From assembly GCA_014904845.1 (NCBI GenBank), contig MU119203.1, forward strand, positions 744,001 to 808,000: 64,000 bases of DNA. The letters are read 5' to 3'. Source of the stretch: Acephala macrosclerotiorum (taxonomy: Eukaryota > Ascomycota > Leotiomycetes > Helotiales > Mollisiaceae). The notes under the pieces are model-generated. The model did not search any database and was not told the DNA's origin. It worked only from the letters and a program-made list of their open reading frames with translations. The translations under genes were made by a program, and so were the position numbers. Of the stretch, positions 46,970 to 58,494 are shown one piece after another. Position 1 is the first letter of the stretch; each line of letters opens with the position of its first letter.

Positions 46970-48062
46970 TGTTGAAGCCGGGTGCTACTTGCGTAGACCG
47001 TTGGGCTGTTGAAGGTGGGTTTGGAAAAATTTTGTAATCGCGGTAAAAGCAAGTTGGAAATCGATAAAAGAAAGAGGGTCCTGGTGCGGAGACGGGAGCT
47101 ACGGCGAAGCGAGACATCGGAATTATAATATTACGGTTGTTGTACTTCTTTTAGAGTATCCGCAAAGCGCACGCTGATTATCAATCTCAAGCAAGTCACG
47201 TTACTCGAAGCTGTGCTCACCTTTAATATCAATGTTAAGGCTAGGAGACAATTGAGGATGATTGGTTATGTGTAGGCACATCATGCGGTGTAGGCTCTGA
47301 GCCAACATATGCCCTTGTTTAAAGAGACTGGACCGAAGAATTTCAGGAAAGGCTGGAAGAATAAAAGGCAAGTCAGCTGCCTCAGGGGGTATCACGGTCA
47401 ATTACATCACGCCGTGTTTGGCTTCTATCTTGTAACCAATACTTGTCGTGATTCGTGAGCGTTCACAATCATTAAATGCTCATACGTGAATTACAATTGG
47501 ACATTTGGCTCCGGCTTAGGTGTCTGTTGTCAAGCCGACAAGTCTTGGTATCCCGTGAATCATGCCTGGAAGAACATTCGGCTCTATAGTTTCCGTAGAT
47601 TCATCGTTAGCAAAGGTTTGGATGATTTTTCATTCTTATTCAATGCAAAGCTACGCTTCGGCTGGGAAAACTCCCGCAAAAAGGAACAACGAAATATTCG
47701 AGACGCTTCGCTGGTCCCGATTGAAGATCTCAGGCGCTTGTAACGCTCGAAAGCTAAAGTAGAAGGAAATCATCTATAGACTTGACCGCTTCAGTACCTC
47801 TTGTGAGTGTCTCCGCAAAAACGGGACTTCCCTAACTCCATAAATTTCTACCACCACGCCAGCATGGCTCGTCTCTCTGCCTAAAGTCCTGGATGTATGA
47901 AGGACTTGAGCAATTAAAGAGTGAAAATCAAGTTCTTGTGAACATCAGTTCGAGATTGACGTGTTTGTATGAGAAGTACCAAATCTCCTACTCAAAGCCT
48001 CGGAATCTTCCTTGGGGAGCAGGCGAAAATACTCTCTTTGGACTTGGTATAAACTGGCTTCG
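46970..48062. other. Intergenic region between the two 2EXR-like copies
   Basis: About 1.1 kb. Frames here (47486-47743 plus, 47893-48183 plus) have no domain; the latter is a shadow of the paralogue. Confidence 0.35.
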
Positions 48063-49500
48063 CTACTGGGTATACGCATCCATTTCTGTCTCCGCTGGCT
48101 TGTGTCGGAGGGTGTCCGGCATCATCAGTTCTGATAAAGTCGTGGAAAGCGCCAATTCCTGTGGGCTTGCCATGGGCCTATGACCCGAGACGAACATCAA
48201 AGTGACCGAAATCGTAAACTTCTGGGTCACCCTCAACTTTCTGGCAGCCCGAAAGTGCTCGAATCCAGTGGCTGGCAGCGCTTTCTCGCATGTTTCGTCC
48301 AACTCGATGGACCAGGAAGCTTCTAGAGGTTCAGAATGTCAGAAACTTCCTCGCACCATTTCAGAAACTTTTCGACAACCGTCGCGTAGCCGCCGTATTG
48401 CACGGTAGAGCAGAGACTGACATGAAGGTATTTAAGACCAGTGGAGATGGCTGGCCTCTGTCTCAAGATTCCGGGAAGACTGCGCCACTTTTGAAAGAGG
48501 TCCTCACCGTAGGATATCGCAGTTCTTGTCCAAAAACTATTTCCCAACTCCTTCCGAAATTGTGTACTCACATTCGAAGCTTTTCTGATCCATTCGAGGC
48601 AAAGCCAATCGACATCGCCGTATTTAAATTCCCCATAGCCTTCCTGACAGCCTTTACTCGGATAAACACGAAGCTCCCAGTTATCTTCTGGGTCACGATC
48701 TGGATGATTCGCATAGTAATGGATGTGTCGAGCCTTTCGGAGTTTCCAGGCCACCAGAGACGTAATCTTAGCAGGGTCTTCGACTCGACCACCCACCAAC
48801 CCATTCCAGGCCCTTTACTCGCGTCTGAATTCATCGTAACCGCGATAATAGGGGCTCGGAATCATTGAATCTAGGTCTTGAAACTTCACATCAAGAAGAA
48901 TGTAGCTAGTATTTGAGGAGTGGCTATAAGCGTACATTGGTCCTAGAAGAAGTCGATAGATCTTATTGCGAACGATTTCGGGGAGCTTGAAGAATGAGAA
49001 GGATCCGGTTGTTTTAAAGATAAATCATCAGTTGCAGATCCGAAAGAGGGACAAACTAAGGCGAGGCACCTCTCGAACCCATCCAGATTTTCTACCACGG
49101 CACCGTCGCTTCCTCTGCTCTAGTATCCTTCATCATAAAATGGCTCAAACGGGGCTATTGATCGATAAACCTATCAGCTAAAGCAGAAGTCGCCATAGCC
49201 GTTATTGTATGGCACTCTTGTTTGAACAGTGCCCTTAGTGACTGCGACTTCCTCATTGCGGTTTGCCTTGCGAATGTCCGTGGAGGCACCGGTATTGCTG
49301 ACCGTACTCATTTCTTCTGCTCTTGCGATTGGAATTGTGCTGGATGGCAAGGCTTCAATTGCAGGTACGGAATGACTTCCTATCAATTTCGTCAGCAAAT
49401 GGTGTCAAGATCAAGTCTGGAAGTAAGCAGGAGAAGCGTACAGGACTTCTGAAGAGAATGAGGGAATGCGCTTACCACTACGTTGCTCCGACAAATCCAT
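48063..49500 (-). pseudogene. Inactivated paralogue of the 2EXR-like gene
   Basis: Minus-strand pieces match the copy at 45601-46969 in order: TRVPYNNGYGDFCF at about 49177-49218, then LVAWKLRKARHIHYYANHPDRD, LCLEWIRKASNVSTQFRKELGNSFWTRTAISY, FEHFRAARKLRVTQKFTISV and ELMMPDTLRHKPAETEMDAY. Right after GDFCF the intact copy has GRWASR; here the codons read AGC TGA TAG, each explained by C:G to T:A changes. Between the pieces the frame shifts and the F-box-like LPNLIR start is degraded. A plausible first exon is 49476-49500 with an intron to 49379. No functional product is expected. Confidence 0.8.
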
Positions 49501-51580
49501 CTTGTTAGAGTATAAATTGGAATTTACGTGGTGTTTCTGGGTGGGAGCTGCTGTGGGAAGTTGGTTGTTGAAGAAGGAAGGAATGGCGCATTAAGGTCCG
49601 AGAGCTAGTGCGCAAAGAGCCTATCTGGGCAACTTTGATTCGTATTCACTCCGATTCGTCGCATATCCAGCGCATCGTCTTCATTTCTCTTACCTAGATT
49701 ATGTTCACAAGCGTAGTTATCCACGTAGTCATTGAGTTAACATCAATTTTGGGAGACATGGCTTTTCGAAAGGGGGTGCTAGCTGCTAGGTGAGGCTAAT
49801 ATACGAAAGGCCTACGATCAGCAATCAGATGGAGGTAATATCAAAGTATATATATTCTGGTATCATCGAACTGCAATCCAATCAAGCTAGGTGGAAAGCT
49901 AGATGCTGAGTGTTGTTTGGTGACGCACGTGACAACTGCAGAGGACGGAGCGGAGGAAGGAAGACACTTGCCACTCTTGATGAAGGACATGAATAAGGAA
50001 GTACGCTGTACTTGACACAATGAATTTTCAATATACCTTGTTCTGTGAAAGCAGAATCAAACATAAGCTGGTGCAAAGCTCGTGAAGTCCATATATGCGA
50101 AGGACATTTGCATCAAACTCGATAAATTCAACTTCTGAGCCCCTCCTCTGCTATAATACGTATATATTTAAATAAGCACTTTCTATCTCAACAGAGCACA
50201 AGTTGTACGACAACAGGCTTGTTGGAAACTCAGGACTCTTGGCTCTAGTTAACACCAAGGACGTATACGAAGGGATACATGCATACACCACCGCGAGCTT
50301 AAAGTAAACCTATTAAATTAGGTTTCTCTACGCCACACCCCTTAATTGGGTTGTGGTTGAGTCTTTTGTTAAATTTTTGGATATTTTCTTTTTGGGGCCG
50401 TGGAGCTCTCTTTTTGGGCGGTGTTAGTTGGCAAAATTTGAGGCTATTCGCTTAGGACTAGGGGGCTCGCTTGGAGGGAAGAGAGACTCCGCCGAAGACG
50501 TCAAGAAAATCGTAACTCTTGCAAAGTTTGAAGCAGTTCAACTAGTAACAAATGAAGTGGTCGGGTTCTCAACACATCCTCGAGCCTTGTGCGCGAGATA
50601 TGAGGGAAATGCAACTGACTGGGGAGTGTTCGACCACGTGACATGGCCTAGAGTTGCACACTCACGCACTCGTTCTCTTTTCATCTCTTATGCTACCTTG
50701 ATCTCAAGAGACGACACTTTTGTTCTTCTTGACTGATTTGTTTCGTCTTACACTTTTCCACGCCCTGTCCGATCGCTTTTGCTTTCAATGCTTGTATGAA
50801 CACTACACTACCTTCTCAAGCCACACTTGTCTCTAAACCATGCCAACAGTTCAACGCTATTCGAGAATTGTCACAGAAACTCCCACCACGGCATGCGGTA
50901 GCATGAAGGTGCTCACTAAGTCCTCGAGGAATGTTTTATGATCTGCTTCTGTCAATACTCTATAGGAAAGATCTGTCATAGGCTTTAATCGCTATATCTT
51001 AAGGATGTCTAGTGCCAGTTCAGCCGGGTATCGCTAATCTACGGCGTGTGACCACCGATACTTCAGGGAATAGACCGCTGGACCTCTAGCTCCTAAGCGA
51101 ATCTGGGACATGCCTCAGCTGACGTCTTGATACGAATACGAGCAAGGGATACGAGCGCGCGGCATTTCGGAAGCGGCTGCCGAGACTTCAGATCTCGTTG
51201 CCTTTCCCAGAGCGATGAGGTTAAAAGGAAGATTCGGGAGGTGCCTGAAGATCTCGTTTACCCCCTCGGAGACGAAGATGAAAATTTCCTCAACAGCCGG
51301 TGGAAAACAGAGAAAAAAGGCAGTAGTGGTAAAGGTGCTGAAGCGGACAGAAAGTCCCTCCTTCAGCCTGTCTCCGACATTGAGAACTGGGGTGAAACCA
51401 GAATTCAATGTCTCTAAGAATTGGGACCATTGGGATTCTCGTTTTTTTGTTTGTACTGTACTCCCCATATATACATTTTCTACTCGAGTTATAGCTATTT
51501 ACAACAATGTCCTCTTCCTTCCGATATGTACGCCTCCAAACCTCTCAATCGCGTAAATGCTTTGGGACAATATGACCTGC
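49501..51580. other. Two-kilobase gene-free stretch
   Basis: No supported gene. A frame at 50428-50736 lacks an ATG start but codes a short internal repeat (LAKFEAIRL, LAKFEAVQL); it may be a relic. AT-rich patches lie around 50155-50200. Confidence 0.35.
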
Positions 51581-53866
51581 TTATAAGCACTTACAGTAGT
51601 AAGGTGGACTAACAGCAGTGCAAGTCGTTCCGCTGATGCACACTGTTGCTCCCGTCTACGTCAATCCACCGCATCGTCCCCAGTAATTCTGAACGGCAGC
51701 TGCAGCTGAGCTAGTGATGCTTGCCTTGGAACTAGTAGATGAATAAGATGTAGAAGAAGCCAAAGTTGTTGAAATGTTGGTGCTGCTGCTGCTGCTGCTG
51801 CTCAAAGTCTGTGGTGCAGAAGTTGAAGAACTCTTCGATGTTGAGGTGGGAGAAGCTGAAGAGGTAGCCACACTGGATGTAGGTGCGACAACGGCAGTAC
51901 CGTCCCAGGCTCCAGGATCCGTCAATTTCAATACCATCGCATCATCGTAGACCATCTGCTTGAACGTCAGGTTATTGTACGTATCCGTCGTGATATAGTC
52001 CTGATCCCAAGTAACGAAGTAGCTCCAATCTGCATGATAAAGCTTCAACAGCGTTGGATCGGGAATATTTCCCACTTCTGGAAGTGTAGCTATCTTTTCG
52101 TCGAGCCTAAGAGCAATAAGATCTTGGTATTGAGCACTGACGGGGCCATGATCGCCGATCGCGGGGTAGGAATCATAACCGAGGATATCGACAACATAAG
52201 CTCTCGGATACCAGCTAGGATTCACAGAGTTACAAAGCCAGATCAAGTTGTGGAGATCGTGGTAGTTTGTGTAGCGGTCGAACATCAGGCGATAGAGTGT
52301 CTTGCAGCTTTCTGGGCCCCAGGCACCCCACCAGAACCATCCGCCGTCTGCTTCATGCAATGGCCGCCAGAGAATTGGGATGTTGGCTGCTTGAAGACGG
52401 AGGAGTTCGACTGCGATGTCGTCCATGTCGCTGAGAAGACCGTAGTTGGTACTGCTTGTGTTGGCTAGTGCGGCTGTGAGGTTGAATGTTGTGCCGTAGG
52501 TGTAGATGCCGTCCCACCACGGGACTGTAGCGTTATTGATAAGACCGCTGTGAATTTTTAGATACGAGAGAGTTTGAACAGTAAGTAGTGGACTCACGCT
52601 GGTGAATTCCAGTGCCATTGAAAAGCAGTCAGCCTTCCTCAGGCATCCCAGGCGATTCCATCCTCAACAGCGGTGCTTGTTGCTCCGTACTCCTGTAGAA
52701 TGTAAGAACGAGTCGAGGAGATGTCACCTGCCAACATACAACTAGGGTTGGACTGTAGTCAATCATATCCAAACCAAGGATCGCTGGTGTCTTGTCAATG
52801 TTCGTTTCTAACCAAGTGATGCCTGTCGGATCTGCTTGACCTGAGAAGATGTCTCCCGAGCCATGTTGTGCCGACAATGTTTCGAATAATGCCTTTGTCA
52901 CAGGCAATGCTTTTGGATCCACAAGTGAGTTCGTGGCCTTGTGCGGTGCGGGAGGTGGCGAAGGAGTCACATAGATGCAATCAATGAAGTTCTAGCCCCT
53001 TTTTCGGCAGCACTGATCAGACTAGGGACAGAATGAGCGTACCAGTCATCAACAAAAGAGATGGTGTTGTTGCCAGCGTTGAGAAGAACCTGACTAGCTG
53101 TAGCATTTGCCCAAGGAGAAGCAGCCGTCGTAGTATCCGCAAGCACGACCTCAGCCTCACCGCCACCATTCGGTGACATCGTAGTCTGCTTTCCTCCATA
53201 AATGGCCGCATATCTCACAACGAGATCATAGGGAGCTTTGGTCTTACTGGAGATGGTGATAACAACGCTGTCATTGCCTGCGACGAATGCTTGAATTTAT
53301 CCACTTCCGGAATATCCAGCAGTGGAAGTAGCGACAGTGACACCGTTCAAAATGCCATTCTCTGCTTCAGCGGTAGCTCCATTCGTGACATCAACGACGG
53401 TGACTAGAGCAACGAGAGTTGGCACGACGGTAATTGGATCGATGAAATACCAACCCCAGTCGTTGCTGATAAGTACAGTGTTGGTCCCAGCAGTCAAGCT
53501 GAACGATCCAACAGGTGAGGCCCAATTGCTGGTCGTGACGTTCGTGATAGCGACTTCGGCAGAAGCAGCACCATTGACGGAGACTGAGGTGTATTTATTG
53601 CCATGCTGAGCGCTATACACGACAGCGATATCATAGCTTCCGGCAGTAAGACCGGTCACGTTGAATTGGAGGGTATCAGTTGCATTATCCCAGCCGGCGA
53701 TGTATCCGGTACCCGAAAACCCTGGAACATCGGTAGCGACGTAAAGATCGCCGGTGATGGTCGCATTCTCAGCCTCGAAAACGACAGCCGAAGCTTTACC
53801 TAGTAGTGTCAGTATGGACAAAAGACGCATCTTGAAAGAATGGGTGGACTTCGACGAGGTGGACAT
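51581..53866 (-). pseudogene. Secreted CBM35-CBM35-GH26 beta-mannanase with C-terminal CBM1, three in-frame stops
   Basis: Minus strand. After signal peptide MRLLSILTLLGKASAVV come two CBM35-like modules (VFEAENATITGDLYVATD; then ATAEAENGILNGVTVAT), each with a VxxxDWxW/Y end, a GH26 catalytic region (DIFSGQADPTGITWLETN, GLDMIDYSPT, HLINNATV-like loop, ILWRPLHEADGGWFWWGAW with the acid/base Glu, DILGYDSYP, and LPEVGNIPDP with the nucleophile Glu), a Ser/Thr linker, and a CBM1 (WGRCGGLT, then CISGTTCTAVSP) ending at 51581. Such enzymes cut mannan backbones in plant walls. Stops: TAA at 53297-53299 (second CBM35), TGA at 52639-52641 (in WDA-GRL, an Arg CGA in relatives), TAG at 51656-51658 (Trp TGG in CBM1). 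A 47-nt piece near 52995 looks like an intron with a GC donor. Confidence 0.82.
51781..51802. repeat. Trinucleotide repeat (TGC)7 in the mannanase linker
   Basis: Seven TGC units on the plus strand code a poly-Ser run in the linker between the GH26 and CBM1 modules on the minus strand. Confidence 0.9.
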
Positions 53867-56800
53867 TCTACAACATACAGTACCTCAATATGGGAAGAAT
53901 GTCCCTCCACGATGGGAACATTTCAGAATCTAGATTTGGAGGCTTCTAGTTTTGAGGATTCATGATCCGCTGGGATGTCTAGAATCATCCATTTTTCAAC
54001 ATTGGCATTGTCGATACCTCTCTCGACCTCTGCAACGTGGACGCATCGATTTCCATGGCGAAATCAGCACACTCGAGGAATCGAAAGCAGTCTCCTTCTC
54101 AGCAGCACTTTTCACATGGACAATGAGTCACTTGAAGAACCGCTAGCATGGGCTGGGGTGTTATTCTGTAAATGGATACAGAGATAACCAAGGAATACGT
54201 TGGAATAACTTGATGGATAAGAAGGTCCGCGCTTTTAATCTCCCAGCTTTGCATGGATTTTCTAGAACTTACTTTCCATGAGCAAGGACTGTCGTTAGCT
54301 AACTTTACTGATTGTAGTGTCTCGACGAAATCTAGTCTCCTAGATTGTCCTCGATAAACTAGGAGCTTGAAAACGTCAGGTTATGTGCTGGAAGCAAGCA
54401 TTCTGTCAACAATAGACGAGCAGAGATGGATGGAAACCCAGATAAACAGCTTATTTCGCGTCCATATTCAACGCAGAAATCATTTTGTCCCCACTCTCGC
54501 TCGCACCGTAACTCGAATAGCTCATCTGTAGTCTCGATGGCATCGTTCATTATCCAAAGACGCAATCGAGCCTAGCCCGCGATTAAGCGTAAGCTGAGCA
54601 GTACGTAGACCCTTCACACCCACAGCTAGTAACGATCTTCAGCGATAATTTGTGCACGAACATTGCGCCCGTATAAAAATTTCAGTCTCAACGGAGTTAG
54701 TTACGTGAATCTGATCTCGAGAGCCATCCATGATGCCGGAGTTGAACATTTCGTGAGCAGCCTTTTAATACGCAATATATAAGTCGAGACAACCATCAGA
54801 TGATCGACAACAAGTTGTCTTTCGAAAGTGGAAAATGGTGAGACGAAATGCTTAGGGCAAGACTTTGTCTCGGCGCAGATGAAGAAAACATGACTTCTCT
54901 GGCAACACATCTCCACAATTAGAAGCAACAACTCGACGCACCATTTCCGCCACTAGCAGACTACTAGCATCACAGCACCTTGGTGATCTTGGTTGCCAAC
55001 GGTATCAGTGTCTTTGAGAGCTAGGAAATCAACTCCAGAGGTTTTTATGCCTCAACCCGTTCACTTTCTCACCTTCGAAAACCTGAATCACAAACCATTT
55101 CGTGAAAGTTAAGCACTCATTGCGTATTTCAAGCCAGTCTCTTCGTCTTTCCGAGGCTTCGTGGAAGCTACAAAAGGAAGAATTTAATCGTTGCGACATT
55201 CAAGTCTTCGAGAAACCTCAAAAAAAAACACCAAAATGTCGAAGGAGGTCATGGTGACTATGGGGTTGCTGGCGGCGCTGCTGGCAGAGGTTGACAGCCT
55301 GTTCTGACTTGAAAGTTGTCAGGCTGATCACTGTTATGAGAAAAATTAATACGAGGTGAACGAAGTTTAATAGCAAGATCTTGTTGACAACACTAATTGA
55401 CAGATGACGTTAAGAGGATATTTGTCTCAGACCACTGGCTGAGAAAGCAGTAATTAAGAAAGGTTGCTCTGGATTCGCAAAGTTCCACATCCGCTGAGAC
55501 TTCCACTCGCAGACGATTCGATAGCCTGCTCTCCCACCTCCACCCTCTGCGTCCATGGATCGTTTACAATCCGTTCTTAGCGTTCAGTCTCGCACCTTGA
55601 AGATATTTATATCTCGCGGGCCCAACGATAAAAAAAATGCCTTTGACGATAGTTAAAGGTTATCCGCTAGGGAAAAATGGTTTACCTTGAGGTTACGTAA
55701 TAACACGTGATATTTGCGGCACGTTTTTGCGCCAAGGTTTTGCCAAGAAACGCCAAGATGTGTCGCTTTTGGCACTTAGCGCTCCCGTAGTTTAAAGCTC
55801 TCTATAAAGCTCCCCGTAGAGCAGCTCTAGCCCCACGTAGGGGGGGTTGTAGGGGGGGAACGCCTCTACTCGCGCCGGCGGAGCCGGTGCGAATGCGAAT
55901 AAAAACTCAATTATAAATTCAAATCGTTTATATCATTTCAAAGTTCAAATCGTCAAAGGCAGGGCACGGCGCGAGATACGAGGGACGTCCCACTATCCAA
56001 CACCAGCAAAACATGACTGATCACGTGAAGGGTTTCAAGAGGGGTAAATGAACCCCTCCTTTCATGCCCTTCCACCAGAAGACGACTTTTCCGAAGAAAC
56101 ACAAGTCTATGTGCCCTGGGCCCAAGACACCCACCACACGTTGTGTCCTCTTCACTTCTGGCACTCGAATTCGTGGCTTTGTTGGCGTACTGTACATGCT
56201 TCGAGATGCGCTTCGCCTCGAGTATTCGAAGCTGAAGCCAATAAAGCAGATGAAGGTGATAACAAACATAGAATTTGACAGTAACGCCCCAAACACCCAT
56301 TGACAACAAAATCCATCAAAAACATAAAAATGCAACCCAAAAGCCTCCACACATGCTCCAAATACTAGCACCTAAAAATCTCGCACCTCCAGACAGACAA
56401 AGCAGAGATCAAAATGTCGGACTGCAAACAACTAGCATCCTCCCAAGCACTATTGCGTGACTCTCTTCTTGGTGGTTGTAATGGTTGTAGTTGAAGGCGG
56501 TGAACGGAAGATGCCGTGTTTATATAGTGTAAGGAAGAGGGAGGTTAGGAAGGGTGAGGATTCTGCTGGTGTGACTAGCTTGAAAGAGCTGGGGAAGGAG
56601 ATTGGGTTGCTTTCGAGGATCCATTCACTGTTCCAGACCCTCAGCCTTGCTATAATTGGCTTGATGGAAAGTGATGAGTCTTGGCAAGTTGCAGTAAGGC
56701 ACTTCCATCTGGAGGGGTATATAACAGTTCCTCAACCTCTCTAGGCCCACCAACAGAAATAGCACACAGCCAAGTACTATGCTAAGGATTGTGCCGGGTA

Positions 56801-58494
56801 CCAGAGGTCAAATTGATGCTCCACAACCCGAGTACATAATAATGTGTTGATATTTTTCTTGTCCCAGTATCGCAAGCTGCTTGTCCTAATGTGCCCCTGA
56901 AATGAGAACATAACGCAAAAGTTGACAGTAGAACTTCGCTGACCGCAGAATTTCATTGACAGCAACCAGAAGAGAATGAAAGGAGAACATAACCCCTAAT
57001 ACCGCCTTTCCATCTCGAATCTCGAACTAAAGAATAAGTGCTCTCATTCAAGCAAAAACCTAAATCTGCTGCGACATTGCTGCACACCCACACTCTGCCC
57101 ACCACCATCAAGCCGCATTATCCCCGGGAAGTCGGCTACTGCCGAATAAAGGCGGTGAGAGGTTGTAAAGTACTTTTATGATAGACTTGGACAACAGCAG
57201 CAGAAGGATTTCCTGCCAGTGCAAACAAAAGCGAATAGAATAGATCAATTTACCCCACTAGGAGCAACAATGACTCAAAATGCAACTCTGCATAAGCTTC
57301 AATCGATCCCCACAATTCTTGAAAATATTTGAGCTCCCCCCACCACACGACACTACCATCACGATTGATCGATCGCTGCGAGAAAATCTACTCTCGAAGT
57401 TATCGGCATTAGCTCGCTGCTGCGGAGAGCTGGCTAGCTCTTACACATTCACACTGTGATGAAGCGGAAGTTGAGATATTTCATGACTGTTCATGACTCT
57501 AAATCGGGTCCTCCAATCGAGAGCCGAGTATGAGAACAGATGAAAGCAGACGACAGCAAATTAGAATTTGACAACAAAACCCCGATCCCTGACAGCAAGA
57601 CCCCTCCCTCAACTGCAAACAATCAACCACAAATCAACACACTCCACTCCAGAATCCCAACCTCCCAAACCAGAAAGATCTGAGCACCAGGACGTCACGG
57701 CAGGCTTGTGACGCACAAATCCTAGTTCTTGATCGCCAAGCCCCACCTCGAGAGATGACCTGGCTTTTTTTTTTTCTTCCTGGTTCTGGGGTTTGAAGTT
57801 TGAGAGAGCGGGGTATGGGGTTATGTGTGCCCCTCTACCCCGCATGCCTCACAAGCGAGGGTTGAGGATGAGTCATTGAGGGTTGGGTTGGAGGTAAAGG
57901 TGAAGCTATTCATGAAGTCTCGTAGACGATGAAAGAAAGTTCTATGGAATGAAAGTGTTAACAGCCGATCCGAAATGCGAAGTCGAATCTCAACAGAACA
58001 GCACCAACAAGGAAGAAATTACAAACTGAGAGAGAGTGAGGGACTTTTTTGGGCGTAGCTCTTGCATGAAAGCTTCGAGCACTTCCCTCACACTCTCCTT
58101 CTCACTCGAACTCGATTCTTAAGGAAGGGCCACGAGAGATACAATGCCAAGAGGCTAAAGTAAAAAGCATCGTATTGTTTTGTGCTCTACCTATCTAAAG
58201 TCCATGCATGCAAGCTCCGAAGCAATCGAATAAAATCCATGCCGAAGTGAATTTTCTGTATCGTTTTGTTGTTTTGTCGTATAGTCGTATCAGTGAGAAG
58301 AATTTTGCTTCCATCTGTCCATCAGTGCTACCTACCCCACCACCAGCACCATCAAACAAGCCCAACCAATTCCAAGCTCTTCGTTCTCGAATGATTATCC
58401 CTAGCCGTCCTCCCACAATTCGTCCGTCGCTAGAACCCAGTTGGCAGAGTAGGGAAGAACGGGGAAGAAAATTTCAGAAAAGGAGGGGGATTGC
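53867..58494. other. 4.6-kb gene-free stretch with a possible element end at 55.6-55.9 kb
   Basis: No coding frame here has a domain or start that I can support. Around 55680-55900 the composition changes sharply: TTACGTAATAACACGTGATATTTGCGGCACG, then several AAGCTC/GCTCT repeats, CCCACGTAGGGGGGG followed by GTAGGGGGGG, and a GC-rich CGCGCCGGCGGAGCCGG. This is unlike its surroundings and recalls a transposon end, but I found no matching inverted partner or target duplication. Minus frames at 55953-56371 are hydrophobic and without a family. Small frames at 57609-57845 are not called. Confidence 0.4.

Noticed and set aside
47893..48868. Plus-strand frames in the 2EXR paralogue region
   Set aside because: They are antisense shadows; the minus strand matches the intact paralogue residue by residue.
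50428..50736. 102-codon frame with LAKFEAIRL / LAKFEAVQL repeat
   Set aside because: It opens on TTG, has no family and sits in a gene-free stretch; kept only as a possible relic.
51127..51556. Plus and minus frames of about 100 codons near 51.3 kb
   Set aside because: No recognisable family and no supported start or splice sites.
55953..56371. Minus-strand hydrophobic frames of 116-118 codons
   Set aside because: Two frames of similar length overlap and neither has a domain or convincing start.
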